Part shown: positions 12,601-27,600 of the stretch, one piece after another | How the letters are laid out: each line of letters opens with the position of its first letter | Position numbering within the stretch: position 1 is the first letter of the stretch | Assembly (NCBI RefSeq): GCF_001625305.1 | Contig: NW_017804098.1 | Location: 1,104,985-1,168,984, forward strand | Source of the DNA: Branchiostoma belcheri | Lineage: Eukaryota > Chordata > Leptocardii > Amphioxiformes > Branchiostomatidae | Length of the DNA: 64,000 nt | Direction of reading: 5' to 3' | Translations under genes and position numbers: made by a program | The notes under the pieces: generated by a model | What the model was told of the DNA's origin: nothing | Database searches by the model: none | Seen by the model: the letters and a program-made list of their open reading frames with translations, nothing else

Positions 12601-15600
12601 CATGTAGATAATGCTTGAGCTGTTTGGAACTTTATGACACATTTATGTTAAGCCAAGATAATCATCGTACACTAAAGCTTAATTGGTGTTCCTCATGTTG
12701 TGAGACTTTTGCTAATTATCGACCAGTGTTGGGAAAGCCACACATCCTGTGGGAGATCTCTAGAAGTGGGTATGCTGGGGACTGATGCAGAAGGGCCCCT
12801 CTCCCCACGCAGCAGATGGTGTAATTCCAGTAGCATGCCACACTGCTGGCACACTGCTGGCATAATTAGGGAGGGGGATTCATCACTGATAGCTATCTGG
12901 GAGGCTGGCCCCAAGGTGATTCCAAATTTAGCAGGGGAGGGAAACTTGACCCCTCCTGATGGCTGGCCCAGGCTGGCTGCCCTTATTTGGTCTGGACAAC
13001 AGGGCAGAGAAAACAATGCTTATGCACACAGAAAGTTACTTCTTGCTCCCATTTCATACCAGCATCATAAAGGGTAAAGTATATTGTACATGTTTGTAGC
13101 TTGCTGTTAACATTGTTGTTCATGATATTAGTTTTGTCCAATCACTGAGTGAAGGAATTTGGAAGGCCCATGGAAGGCCTAACAACCATACCGTATTGGT
13201 ACATGTAACTCCTACTTTTCATCAAACAGGAGCATATTTTTACAAGAATGACTTGACTGCATAAATCTTCCAGATTGAATATTCTAATAAACTTCTGTAA
13301 TCAATACATTGGAATGAAAACCAAGTTGGACCTTAGGTCAGGCCATGGTATTCACCTCAGATGACTTTAAAAACAAGTTTACTTCCTTGTCCTACATTGT
13401 CATATAGATAAATCTCCTGCAGAAGAAATTGAATTTGCTTGGGCTCATTTACTTCAGCATTTGGAAGGCCAAGGGGTCAAGACAAAAGATATTGAAATAA
13501 CAGGGTATCAAGAAAATGGGTAGACTGGCTGATTTCTTTTAAGAAGAGTCATTTATATTTCTATCAGACTGTCTCATATAACACCAATCCATACCAGTGT
13601 CATTAATGTCATGACTGAGACTGTTAACTTTGTAATATATAGCAGTGTATTGAAATGTACTGACATACATTGGGTATAAGATTGACAAACTTTCCTTAAA
13701 ATATAGTATGTGTGGGTGTGTTTAGCTGTTTGTCGCCTTTACCAGAACAAATTATATAGGACTTGAATAAATAGATAACTGCTTCCTTTAAAGTCCTTAG
13801 AGATCACATGGAATAAGTAGTATGATCCAAAATTTCATTATACTGGAATTGATTAAAAACTTGACTATTAATTGGGTGTCAGGAGACAGGCCTGTGATGA
13901 AGGAGATTGATTCTTGTTCCTTACCTACAGTGCATTTTCATCAAGCATCAAATCTCCACTTTAATCTGGAGAATAGGGCCATAAATATTCATGAATGAAA
14001 TTACTGCAACAAGATGGCTCCAGCTCTGATGACTTTTGGGTAACTGGAAAAGCTCAGTGATGTTTGTGTGATGTTGCTGAAGGAAGGTGGAGCAGTGATG
14101 TTCGGTATGGGAGGAGGACAAGAGCATGATTCAAGATTTGACTTCTGTCCATACATCTGTGTCTGATTCATTGTCTTTAATAAAGTTAAAAAGAAGTATG
14201 AAATATCATTAGCACTTGCTTTGGCTACGATTGGTTTGGCTGCGAAGCCTTTGATACTTCCCAGCAATTTTCAAGAAATGTATTTCTTCGCATTGTACAA
14301 CATCCTTGTACATGTATGTAGTCATTAAAACCTGAGTATTTCACATCCCTTGTAAAAGAAAAAGTCATCATTATAGATTCATTTATTGATCATTATCAGT
14401 CTCTATCAATGCAGATTGCAGAAAGTCCATTTAACTGAATTTCTGTGTAATCAAACTGTGCTCTGATTGGCTGTGTGTTATCCTGTGAAATTTAAGGTTC
14501 TGAAAGCCTTAAATGAGCTTGTCAGTCACTGCAGAGTAGTGCTTCATCACCGAGGCTGTGCCAATTGGGTTACTGAAATGGGTCTTTGTCCAGGATCATA
14601 CCACAATAATTGCTTTCATAAAACACAGCACAGGGCAATTGCTTTTGACCCAGATTATCTCATTTCCAGTTTCTTATGTACCCCCTACATTGTTTGAAGC
14701 ACTATGACTGCAAATAAAACATTTTCATTCCTAAACTAAAGTTTACTGAAAGACATCCTTATCATTCATTGCTTATTAAATGGAGGGCATGTCTAAAAAA
14801 CTTATCAGCTATCAACTTTCTCTTTGCAGTGCAAATAACAACATTTCTGTCCAATTTTACATTGTAAAAAGGTCTTTGGCCCAATGAACATGTAGCTGCA
14901 TCCTGCAGTTTTGACAACTTTGTTTCTAGATCAAAAGTTCAGAGGTTTGAATCTTGACTTGGCACCTTGGCTTGGAATCTTGGCATCAAATTCTAAACTC
15001 TAATGTGTAGCAGTCCTTTGGAGAAATCATTGTTAAGTGTCATTCACATATTTGAGGAGAGCTACGTGTAAGGCATGCTAAAGAAGTGACTTTAATCCCA
15101 ACCTGATATGGAAAACCATTATGGATTACCACATTCTACCCACAGGCCGCGGCCTTTCCAACCAACACCTTCCCAAGCCACAGCTGTCAATGTAACGTAA
15201 CTTTCATCATTGTGAGGATGAAAGGAAAGACTTCAGGCTCACAGGGGATCAGTTCAACATTACAGTAGCTGATGTACACCAGGGATTATGTCCAGTGTAA
15301 AGAATTCCCCCTGGTTTAGGGAACTACATCTTAGCTATGTCCTACGTTGTATGTAGAGTGGTCAGGACTTTTTAAATCAATATTTGGCCCTGAAAGTTTT
15401 GAACAACAAGACTAGTGCAGGAACGTGTGCATAGCGTGAGAAGTAACTGCCCTCCCGTTTGCTAGCTTTTTGTCTTCTCATTCAAGGAGGTAAAACAGGG
15501 TACTTCATTTCATAGAGACTATTGGATTAAACATGATGTAAAATATTGATGAGTGAAATACAAGGCTGCAAGGGAAGCAAATTAATCTGGCTTTTGTGTG

Positions 15601-18600
15601 TTGAGAATGGCTTTGGCATTGTCTGCTTACACACATGCTTTTTGGCACAGTATCCTTCTCTCCCTTGGAAGTGACACAGTAACAATTGGTATGGTGCAAT
15701 TGCTGAGATTTGCAACAATCCAATGTCTTTAAAAATTCATAGCTTTCTCGAGTCTGGACGGAGAGGTAATAAAACACAGACAATCCATCAAACCTAGCCA
15801 AATGCAGTGGAAGAATCTTCCTCCTGGTAGACCCACCGGTTGGGTGTCGGGAGACTTAGAACAAATAGCAAAACTTGTGGGTGAACCATCTGAATGAATG
15901 GAGTGAATGGAACCAGACGTAGAAATCAAAGCAACTTTGATAAAATTGTCTTGATATGGGGGTTATAAAAAAATTGGCAGAAAATGTTCCATACCATTGA
16001 TGTCTGACAAAGGAAAGTCTGCATGAGAGAAACTTCTTGAGTGACACATGACATTGTATCTTTTAAATTTTGTCAACTTAACTGTTAGGATTGAACTGTC
16101 AAGAAGAAATATCCTGAGAAAAATTCTTTACATTGTAGGTGTCAGTTGAAGTATACATTGTGCTTGTAGTCAACCTTTATTTTGGGAAGGATTTTAAGTT
16201 ACTACATTGTACTGACACTCTATATAAAGATTGACTTTTCAAATGTCAATCATTTCTGGCTTCTCTTTGAAATCAGTCTTTACATTGCTGTTAGAAAGTT
16301 CTGCACAAAGTTCAATGCAATCTTTGCATACAAAATGAAATTTCCTGTAGTTTAAAAAAAATGTAATACATGTACTATTCATTATTGCATTGACTTGAGC
16401 ATAGAGAAGAATCCTTAAGAAGAAACCCACTTGTGGGGCAGGAAGAACAATTACGTCTGATTCATTCTCAACCATTCCACAATACCCACAGGAAATGACC
16501 TAGGCTTGACCTGGAAACAATATTTATTACCAAGGGATTTAGGTGGATGATAAAGATTTGGGAAGGCAATAAATCCCTCTCAATCAACATTCATGTGGTT
16601 GGCGTTAAAGGTGTCCATGTCATTTTCTAATTTCTTCCAATGTCCATGCCTGCAGGCTTAGGAAATAGTGATGAAATAATATTGGTAGATTAATACATTA
16701 GACTATGGGATGTAGAATAAATCAAAGATATTTTCTGAGAGGAAGTTCACTCTTAAGTCCACACCAATCTAATTTGTTGCTTCTCGCAACTTACATGTAC
16801 ACTCAGTCAGGTATTTTCTTTTCCCTCATCCTCATTGTCCTTGAAAAATGATATCTAACAATACTGAGCCATACTATAAGGAACTTTATAGCAGGATGCT
16901 TGTGAATACTAGCAAAAGCTGTGACTGAATGTATTATTACTGAGGTGAATGTCAGCATGGTAAAGATATTCATTTGGGATAAGCATCAAAGGAACAATTC
17001 TAATCACTATGGTAATGTGGCTCCAAAGATGCTGCACAATTCATCAGCCTTATCTTTTAAAGGCTCCAACAGTGTACTCAGATAAAGACTGCTGCAGAAA
17101 TAGGCAATCAGCAATCATGGGGCAATAAAATTGATTACAGAATACCCTCATGTGAGAGTTTGCCACACTGTGATGACTATTATCTACAGTGGTATAAATT
17201 ACTATAAAGGACAGAGGAACGTGGTAACTGTTATCATCTTGGATATTTATGTAAGTTTCACTGTAACTGAGTCTCCCTTTCACTTTTGATAATGCCTGGC
17301 AACTGTTGTGGCCATGAGAATCTATTTCTGTAATAGTAATTGGTTATTGGGATGCAGGCCAAGACAGGGGTAGAAAAAGTTTCCAAAGACAAAGTAAACT
17401 AATATACATGTAATACTATGTACTATGTTACTAGGCTGATAGATTTTCAACCATTTAATACTTAATGCATAAGGCAACAAACTAATGGAGATCAGTCTAA
17501 TAAACAATAAACATAAGGCTACTGTTCTTGCATCCAAGTGCATTCAAATGTCCCCATAAATCGTCTGCGAGCACCAGAAAGGAACAGGAAAAATTTCTGC
17601 AAAGTCAAAAGTGCCATGTCAGCTGTATGGAACTCATGAACAATACTGGATGAGGTGCTCATTGATCCATACTCTGCTTTATCTAAAGACCAATAAAATC
17701 TCCCTTTCATTTGGCATATTTCCATCCCAGTATGCACAGGAATTACAGATTGCACTTGGCAGGGTCAGTGCAGCCGATATCACAATTGCCCATTTGTCAT
17801 CGGCTTTTAATTCCAGTGCTATAAGAAGGGTAAGATCTCATGCTGTGTCAGCTTTTTGAACAGTTGTTTAAAATGTATGCTGTAGGTGTATGGGACAAAC
17901 TGAAAAGAAAATGTTTCCACCTCAGATCACTTGCAATGTAAGAAGCTTGACAGTAGGATTTCCCCTAGGGCATCATAGTATGATGCTGAATTCTTCACTG
18001 TCAGTGGCAAAATGGCTTGTACTTCAGTGTGGTCATGCTAACAGTTCAGTCTTCAATGGCAGGCAAGGCTGAATAAAGCACAGGGTGAAGTGGTGATAAA
18101 TTATGATCAGAGCCAGTAACGTTTTTGCAGCTAGTGATTGCTGTAACCAATAGAAGTTTGTTGAGTAGACTTGGCTAGTGTATGGAAAGCTTGATATTCT
18201 AATACTCAGCATCTGGTACAGAGACCTTTCTTGATCAAATTTCTTAAAACCTGTCAAGGTACTTTTCAATAGAAGCATAGCAACTTGTTAATAGTTAGCA
18301 ATAGCAATTTGTACAAAGAGTTCTATGAGAAGATTCATTGGCTGGCTTCTCTTTTAAAGAGCAGCCACCAAATTGATCTGGGAAGACTTAAAAGCCAAGA
18401 AGCCAAAATTGGACTGCAGTTATGAAAACTCAAAGATGTGATTTGGATGTCAAGATTTATTACTGCAGTAAAAGCAATCCTGCAGCAGAACTTTCTTGTT
18501 CAAGTTGTTATGATGTACAAATTCAACACTCTTTCAATAATGCAATATTTCAATATAATGCAATATTTCAATATGATGATAATATTCTCTATTATTGTTG

Positions 18601-21600
18601 ACATAGATTGATTGATTAACATTGTTAGGTAATTCAATTTGAGCAGTCTTATATCTTTGTAGAATGTTGTCCATCACAAATGTGTTGAGATTTAAGTATT
18701 AAGCAAACTGCTGATGGCTTGTGTACCAGCTGTATATCAGCTTAGGTTTCTCATTTCAATCTAATTCATATAATATTATACATAAAACATGGTATTAGCC
18801 AAAATGTCAAAAGCACCCCTGAAGATAGATCTCAGAAGGTATAGCACACATTTACAGTCAGTGTCATGCTATATGTTTTCCTATGAAATTGTGTTTGAAA
18901 TTTAATAACAGGCTTGGTAAGCCTATACTGTTCATCAAAGATCATAATCATCTCTGGAGTGTGAATTGAGTTAGCATATGAAGAGAAAGTTTTTACAGTA
19001 TCTTGTTATATGTCAAGCATTACAGATTGTGACAAAAGTTTGGCCTAGTTTCTTTAAGTGCTGACTTATCATGAAGGAACATGCTTGCAATTCTCAAACC
19101 CTTAAAACACCTTCCACATGGTTCAGTCCTATCAAGTGTGCCAGCTATGCCAGTTATTGCACATCTAGATATATAAAGCCCACTATGTGCAGGGAGCTGT
19201 AAGTTTTCTGCATATGTTGTTTATGCACCTGTTTCAGAGACTAATTTAACATCATCTCCACTGCAGGGCAGGCACTAGTGACAGGTCTGTTTCAGTCAGA
19301 TAAATTTAAACCCTGATACTGCTGGGGTGGCACATTTTGACCATAGTGGATGTCCTTCCTCTCCTTCCTTCATTGAGTTGCTACCTTGCACACAGCCAAA
19401 GTCCAACATCTTTATATAAGGTTGTTGAATCACAAAAACACTGTTTATACATATAATTTGCACATGTGTGGATGCAAGTCAGGCCTTCATGAATAGGTCA
19501 GGACTCCTTATCAATATCATGCAAGCCATGTCTGGAGACTTAAACTGTCTCCCGACTGGAATTGATTTTCTAATCAATGCAAATCTGATTAATAGATGAG
19601 CTCTCAGCAGTGAGAAGGTTAATTTTACATGAGGGGTGGGGGATTCAAACATGTTTCAAAGGTGCCTTATCCTAAAAGCCCAGTGGAGGCTGCAGCAATT
19701 CCAGTGAAAAATAGGCAATGTAGCAACTTCCCAACCAAACAACATCTGGGTATGGGGCATAGCTCTTGGAATTCCAAAGCAATTATAAAATCATACTGCA
19801 TATCTGGGCTTCTCAGCTGAAATTACCAGTCAATAGGAACACTTGTTGTTGATCCAGTTGTTAGGGTAACATCCTGATATTTTGCTTTGGCATACTTTAC
19901 CTTCTTGGGCATGGTAGTGGTACCACAGCCAGCTTTGTTGATGTAGCTGTTGCAATATTTCCATTGGCTTGTTCATATCACTGCAACATCTTTGAAAGAG
20001 TTAGAATACAACAATATGCTCTTATGAAGAAAGATGCTCTTGTCTGAGAAATATGGCTACATAACACCTGTATAATCAGTCAATTGTGCCCTGAGATAAT
20101 AACTTGACCCTGAAAAAAATGAGATCTAAGTAAGCCCAGAGGGCAGCAAAGTATCCCAGGACTTTTTATAGACCTTTTGTCTCCCAACAATAGACTTAGG
20201 TGATTGCACACTGTCGTAGGACCTTGACTGATATTGCACCTGCCTTCATTTTGAATGGAGCTATCAATACAGAATCACCTGGGATCTATTGAAGTATACT
20301 GGGCTAGTATGCTGGTCCCATGGGTCACCTACACAATGATACAAAGAAGCAACCATCAGGCTTTATGAATGTGCAAACCAACAGCCTACCTTAATGAAGT
20401 GCTTTTGTGGTACATGTAGATCATTTTACCTGCTTTTATTGGTCTACTTTTTTCACTCTAGGGGCATGAAAGGCCATCCATCAGAATATTTATTTACAAC
20501 TTTATGACCCTAAAAAAGTGATATCAGGAAACAAAAACTACAACAAAATAAAAGAACATTCATGTCGAATTTGCAACAGGAAGACTTCAGGCACAGAGAA
20601 ACTTAGGCTAACATACATGTATGTGACTGAGTACTAAAAGATATTACCCCTATTATTAAAATCTAATGTATGAAGAAATCATGCCTCCCTGGCTAGGAGT
20701 ACATATAACCCTAGCCTTGGGTATAAATGGTCAGGGGAACAAAACTTGGCAGGCTTTTAAGAACCCACATGTGGGCGTTCGAACTGATGTATAATCTTAC
20801 CAATGTCCATGGCAATATCAGCCTACCCGGTATTGATTTTTCTACAATTAATAGTGATGTGAAACAAAGTAACAGAGAAAGTGAAGTTACGACATTCCCT
20901 CCCATTTTGCACGACTTTCATATAATGACACCGGCTGCCATTTTATTCTAAACTTTGACTTGATGATGTAACAGTGTCCAAAGTGGCACATAGACACTGG
21001 CATGGAAGGGTATAAAACATCAACAGAACAGTTCAGACAACTTTAGGTCTGTTTATCCTCCTGTCAGGCACAAAACATAGTTACCACCAGAGATTTATGG
21101 AAAACCTTTAATGGCCAGTATTTTGTGTAACAGATGCAAAGCTGAGATACAGCGTAGACTGGACTAATATACATGTAAATGTAAGCACACTTTGTTACCT
21201 GAAGTCAGCATATAGAAGAAAGGAAAACACAGTGAACAAGAACCACCATCACTTCAAGAAAAAACATGTAGGAAGCCAAAAAACTGCTAAGTGTATACAG
21301 TTCCCTACAGTCATATGTAATAATGCTATGTTCTTTGGAATTGTACCTACAGCTTAGGAGATGGCAAGTATATAAAGCATGGCAACATGGGAGCGTCCGC
21401 TCTGCCGGTAACAGATCATAAACTGAGTGGAGCATTTTAGAGCTGGGCTAAGATTTATTACCAGCAAAGGGATAGGGAGGAGGTTTAGAGAATTTTAGAT
21501 CATATCGTACCATAGATCCATAATATAATGGGTTGTTGGTCATCCCAATGCTTCTTTTTGAGAACACAGTTTAAGAAGAAAACTGGGAACATCTAAAACC

Positions 21601-24600
21601 TCTCAGTGGAAGGCTGTAATTCTTCTCTGTATCTGGACATCTGATTCTTTACCAGTTGATTTTATCTGTCTGTTAATAGTAGGCAAGACAGAACTTTTAT
21701 GAAAGCCCACCCATATATCCTCAAAACGCAGCTCATGTATTAGGAAATTCTGGTAACATAGTTCAAAAGTCAGGTAAATACTGCAAAGGGAAAGACCACA
21801 CCACTATTCATTAATGAAGAGATGTGGAAAAATGTCTTTGGACATTGAAAAATGGGATGACATCCTGAAAAATTGTAATTGAAAAAAAGTAATATTATTT
21901 TTGGTGCCTCAAAGGAGAATTATGTTAAAGTGTCAGGGGTGTGCTAAAATAATCAATTTGGGTTCTAATTTACAGAAAGAGGCAAAGATTGTTCCATAAC
22001 TTTGTTTCAATATAAAATCTGATCATATTTCAATGCCTCAAGTGCTTATGTAGAAAGTTGATTTGCTGTGGCAACTACTTCTCATGTAAGGTGTTACAGC
22101 TTGCAAACTGCTGATGCTATTTCTTGTGTAAAATCTTTTATTCTATAGCAGTCTGGACCATAAAGTAGATATAAATTGCAGTTGACCTGTTGGCCTGAAC
22201 TGTAGAATATACCCCATTGAACTGTTCATTCTAAAAAACCTTGAACTTTTAAAGCCCAAATCCCATCAAGCCATTTATTCTGTCTGCAGTAAAAGGGCCA
22301 ATGTCATTGGAGATAGATACATCTAGAAAGTAATCATATGCAGTGGGGTACAGGTAAAGGGTCCAAATGTATGTGAGTGAAAAGTAACATTTCTTTTTTT
22401 TTTATATATTAGACTGGATTAATTTTTACAGGTTGAAAAAAAAATATTCACATCAATTTTGAAATATTATCATATCCTGGGAAACAAATCAAATATATTT
22501 TGATAAGTGCTTTGAGAGAAGGATTAACAGCAATTTTGGTAATATAGAGGGAAAAATTTAATCATTAATTAGCGTCATTATGTTGATCATTGGTCAAATA
22601 ATTTTGATGCATGTATTTCCAGGAAAACAAAATTATATACAATCCTTCTGTGAGGAAACGTTACGTTGCCAAGTATTCTTACATGCTCTAGTTTTTGTTT
22701 ATATTCTAGGCTGTGTGTATAACATTTGGCTCTGCATGCAGGCACCATCTATATCATAACATTTTTTTATAATCTTCTACATTTTGTGAACCCCATAACA
22801 GTACAAAATTCTCCCATAGATATGTCACAAAGTAATTGGGTAGTACACAGTTTCTAGTGAAGCAATAGAGTCATTCTTCATCACAGAACAGACCACTCTG
22901 TCATCCTTTATGCTGCTGCTTCATGACTATAATATGTATGTCAGGCTGTAACCCTCCTCCATTACATCAAACTGCCTTCATAGCCTGGAGGGGCCTCAGC
23001 TGGGGAGTTAGTATCATAACAGATGACTTCTAAGTGTAGCTCTTCTCTTAACAAAGAAATAGTTGATGCAAGAACTCTTTGTACAATTTTGGCATGCAGT
23101 GTGAAGAATGAAGTAATCTGAGAGGAGGTATAATTTCCTATGACGGCCCAGGGTTATATATTGCTTATGATTCAGACTATGGATACATAGAATCTTATAC
23201 AGTGTTTCTTTTTCTATACTTTTACCCTCCAACAATTGAAAGAGACCCTTTTCTGGGAAACAGAGCAGACAAGCAATGCCAGACTGCTAATTAAGTTGGA
23301 TTTTCCAATGTTGCCTTTCACATTTCATTAGCTAATGAAGAGGGTAGAGCCTTCAATTTATCTTTGCTCTAGTTACATGCAAGGAACATTATTTTAGATG
23401 CAGTAATCTTACAGGGATAGCTACAGTGCACAGTACTAGTGGACTGCAAGATGTTCAGCATCAGAGATGCATATTGGGGTCACAATCAATAGCTTCTTAT
23501 TCAGTCACTGTGTTAATTCTCAAGTAAAGCAATTTACCAAGGCATCTATTGCTTCAGTAATGGAGTGTGGGGGTGCAGTTCAGGTGGGTACAGGAAATGA
23601 CAGAAGCCCATGCCTTTCTTTCACATTGAATAACAACTAACCAATCAGTACAAAGAAGAAAACAATTGTATTTTTGCAGGCTTCAGTCTCATAGACCGTG
23701 ACAAGAATACAAATTCACCACAAACTACAAATATAAGTATGCCAAGGTCAGATCAATTACAGTTCATCAAGTACATAAAGAACAGACCCTCCAGAATTCT
23801 ATGTAGGGTTTACAAAGGAAGAACTCTGCCTCCTCCACTTCTGACATCATTCTGATCTTGATTATTGCATTACATTGTATGTCAAGAATCAGACATGAGA
23901 GCATGTGGCTTGCAAGCATCCTTGCAATTAAGTAACATACAGATAACCCCACCTCTCTCCTGTCACTGATTAACCTGCATTATCAGCACAGGTTTTCAAC
24001 TATGTAATGATTTTTTTTCCTTAAGATCTAATGCCGATATCTAGCCCCCAGTTGTCCTGACTTAATGGAAATTGTTTCTGATACAGAGGTTGATAAATGG
24101 GGTGCTCTGTACAACTTTGATAAAGTAAAATTCTCACTGGTTTCAGCAGAATGCACAAGTTTTAGCACAGCAAGGCATTTAATGAGGGTGGACACAATGA
24201 GGTTAGAGACAAAATATGAAATCAATGTCATTCTTCTTCCCTCTAGAGATATACAGGTAGTATGAGTGCATGGCGAACGGTTCCAAGCATGAAAACAAAG
24301 GGTTTCTGAGCTACTTCAGTTGGTAAAGGGGTGTTGTTGGAGGACTGGTTTGCCATATTCTTTAGAACATCTGATACTTTCTGAAGTACAAACCACATAA
24401 TAGCTAAGGTGATAGCATCTATGGACAAACCCAGCTGTCCACATATACAACCATCTTCATGCATACTATATGAGCCATGAAATTACATGTACAGGCAAAC
24501 CTGGACTACTTCTTCCTGTGGATGATTTTGGATAAAATATTGTACCCTTTTGACTTTTCAGCTTCTGTACAATTGTTACAATGATGCAGTAACTGCCACT

Positions 24601-27600
24601 TGAAGTCACAAAGCACTTAACCCCCTTTGCATTGTAAATTCCAATTTTACCACATCAAATTCTTAAAGGCTCAAATGCACTCGTCAAGGTAGGAACCAAG
24701 ATGACTGGGGTGCAGGTGCATGGCTATTCAAAACAATCTATTGGCATTAATGAAATCGCAATAGATTGTACTATGAGTCATGCATTTTCAATAGTATCTC
24801 AGGTTTGTATACATCTTTCCTCTGGATGGGAGGGGAATTCATTGTCCAGATCCTTCTCCTGGCAAAGTGCACCATGCATACCATTATGTCAATGTCTTGA
24901 TGGAACAAATGTAAAAGGTATGTTTCATTTATTAGGACAGAGGCAGGATACAATCCCCTGATACATTACTGTAGATTAAAACATCCTTACCATACTCTGA
25001 TTATGCAAAAGAGGCTTTGTGTGATTGATACAATTTCACAAACTGAGCTCTGCAGGACCTTGTTGATTGCAGTACACTTGATATGGGTGGAAATAATTAA
25101 TTGAACAGGCATTGATTTTTTACTGAGAGGATTTGTATTCATAACAGAATCCCATGCTTGTATAGAACTAGAATAGAGGAAGATGCTCATTGTTTAGCCA
25201 GCCAAAATCTCTATGGAGACACAAGTTACATTATAAGCTGTTATGGTACATTGTGCTTCTTGTCAATAAGCGCTGTTCTGATTTAGACTGCATGGTCTGA
25301 ACAGCAGTCTCCTGTTTAATTGACAATACTTCCCTTTAGATAAATTTTTTACTTGAGCAACATGTATAGGCCAGCAAGGATCTAAAAAATCCCCTAGTTC
25401 CTCAATGGTGTGAAAAAACACAGTAAGTGTTGAACTGACCAAAAAGTTAAAGAAAAGTTAAGAGATGGATGTACTGTAGATACTTTTATTTGCATCTGGC
25501 TGACAATATCCTGTGATTGCAAAGATACCTTTGGCCTGTACAAAATAAGGCAATTCATGTATCATATCACATGAAGTAATGTATGAAGAAAAAAATCACC
25601 ACTTCATGGCATTTAGAAAAGTATTAAGTCATTAATCTATCTGATAGAAATATAAAAAGAAACTCCTTTTATAATGAGCTCCAGAAAGAATGTGATTGAT
25701 TGCTCTTAGTGACCTGACCACTTCTCTTTGTGGAATCATACATGTAGGTTGAAAGTAAAACAGTAAATGAGTCCCTCTACACAACAGCATTTTGGAGGAG
25801 CTTCTTATAACAACAATTATTGTTTCAGCACCATGGACGTCCTGGGCTTATGTACCACTTTACTCACTTATTTAATTGTCTATATGTTAGCTGTGAAATA
25901 CTCACTTGTATAGTTGTCTATTTGTTAACTGTGCAATATTTGTTTCTCTGTTTTTAAACACTAGCATACAATTCAGCGCTACTTTCTTAGTTGCGCTGCC
26001 ACATGCTAGAGATTGTACTCATCGATCAATCAATAAACATTTATTATTATTATCTTGATAAGTCTCAAAGAAGTACCAACGTACTACCAACATACAAAAA
26101 AATGTAGAATTTCATTCTTTTAGCAATACCACAAGAAATATAAAGAAGGGAAGACTCAATGTTTGGTACAAGTGCATGGATATTATTCTGATTTGTCATC
26201 AATGATAATGCTAGCTGTTGGCTGTTCAGCACAAAGGACAGCAGAGTCAGTGACCTGGTAATAACAATAGGTTTGAATATTTGATTGGGATGTAGCCATC
26301 TACCTGTAAATGGCAAAATTAGGCCACTTGACCAATCTTGATTTCGCATATGGTTATTTCATTAATTCTACTTAATGATTTGCATCTACCACCACAAAGA
26401 CTTGGTATATCTCCTCACACTACATATTGACCGCAAGACTAAGAATTGACCCATTCCTGACTTTGGTGGCTCGAGTTATACTTAAAATGCCATACGCACC
26501 TACCCTAAACCACACTGGGAAGCATTAGATAATGGAGTACCTCTGGTGGAGCAAGATGTCACCTACACCTTAAATGGACCCCCTATGCAGTATCAGTGGA
26601 TTCTGTGGTTAGAATTTAAGACGACCTATAGAATAGTTACTTCAACTCTTGTAGCAAAGTGTATCAATCATAGTTTGTTGGGGTCATGAGGTTAATCTAG
26701 GGTTGTTTTATGTAGCTTCCTTCCACCTGTGACACTGGTCCCTTCCCGGGAGGCGGGGCAGAGTCATTGGCTACCAGTGTACAGCAAACCAGCAAGCAGA
26801 AATCCTATCTTGAGAAAATCGATTGTCAGTGATAAAAAACTTGATTGGGAAAGACGTGTCATGAATGTTAATACTTCTTGAGCAGTGTCAGTCTCTTGAC
26901 AGTGTTACCTGAAAGACTTCTTTTTATTGAAAGTTACAATTTACAACATACTCATTATTACCAGTTAATTCAGATTGGATCAGACCATGCAGTTTAAGTA
27001 CATTAGCAGCTTCTGAAGTATTCAATAAGCATAAAAAAATGCAATGTTTTTGTTGTTGTTGTTAATCCAACTTAAAACTGATATGAATCTTTAGGATCAA
27101 ACCTTTATACCTTGGACCTCTTTTTGAAAATTACTAACTTACAATTCAAACAGGGTATGGAACATAGTTGTCATACATTTGATACCAACATTATGGAAAA
27201 GTTATTGCAGCAATGTTGAGTACTTCAGAATGGGAGTTGAGAAACTGGAGAGATGAAGAGGAAGACCCTCAGGGCCTCTCAGATTATACCTGCATGCTGT
27301 GCCTCAGTTGGCATCAGAGGGTACACCCTCCCAGCTTCCCTCAATTTTATGCCCTAGTGCACTGCAGTTTTAGTCAAGCTAATGTAGTACTATTACCATG
27401 CCATGCGCACAGAGCACTTTCTAGTTATTCTTTATGCTGCATTTCCACCAGATCCTACTTTCTGATGTACCGGGTAATCATGTTCATCCACATAACATTG
27501 AATTATGCACCTGAAGTATTATGGGGGGGGGGACCAAAGAGTTATGTTTGAAGTCATACATTGGTTTGACAAGAGTTGATTTGTGGAGCTTGCTATAGAA

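Noticed and set aside
14930..14990. GGTTTGAATCTTG B-box-like word
   Set aside because: No A box or stems at the right distance; treated as chance or a SINE scrap.
27213..27551. 112-codon plus-strand frame with an acidic RDEEEDPQG segment, considered as a missing NCX exon
   Set aside because: It does not resemble exon A or B, lacks good flanking splice sites in the required phase, and includes unrelated sequence.
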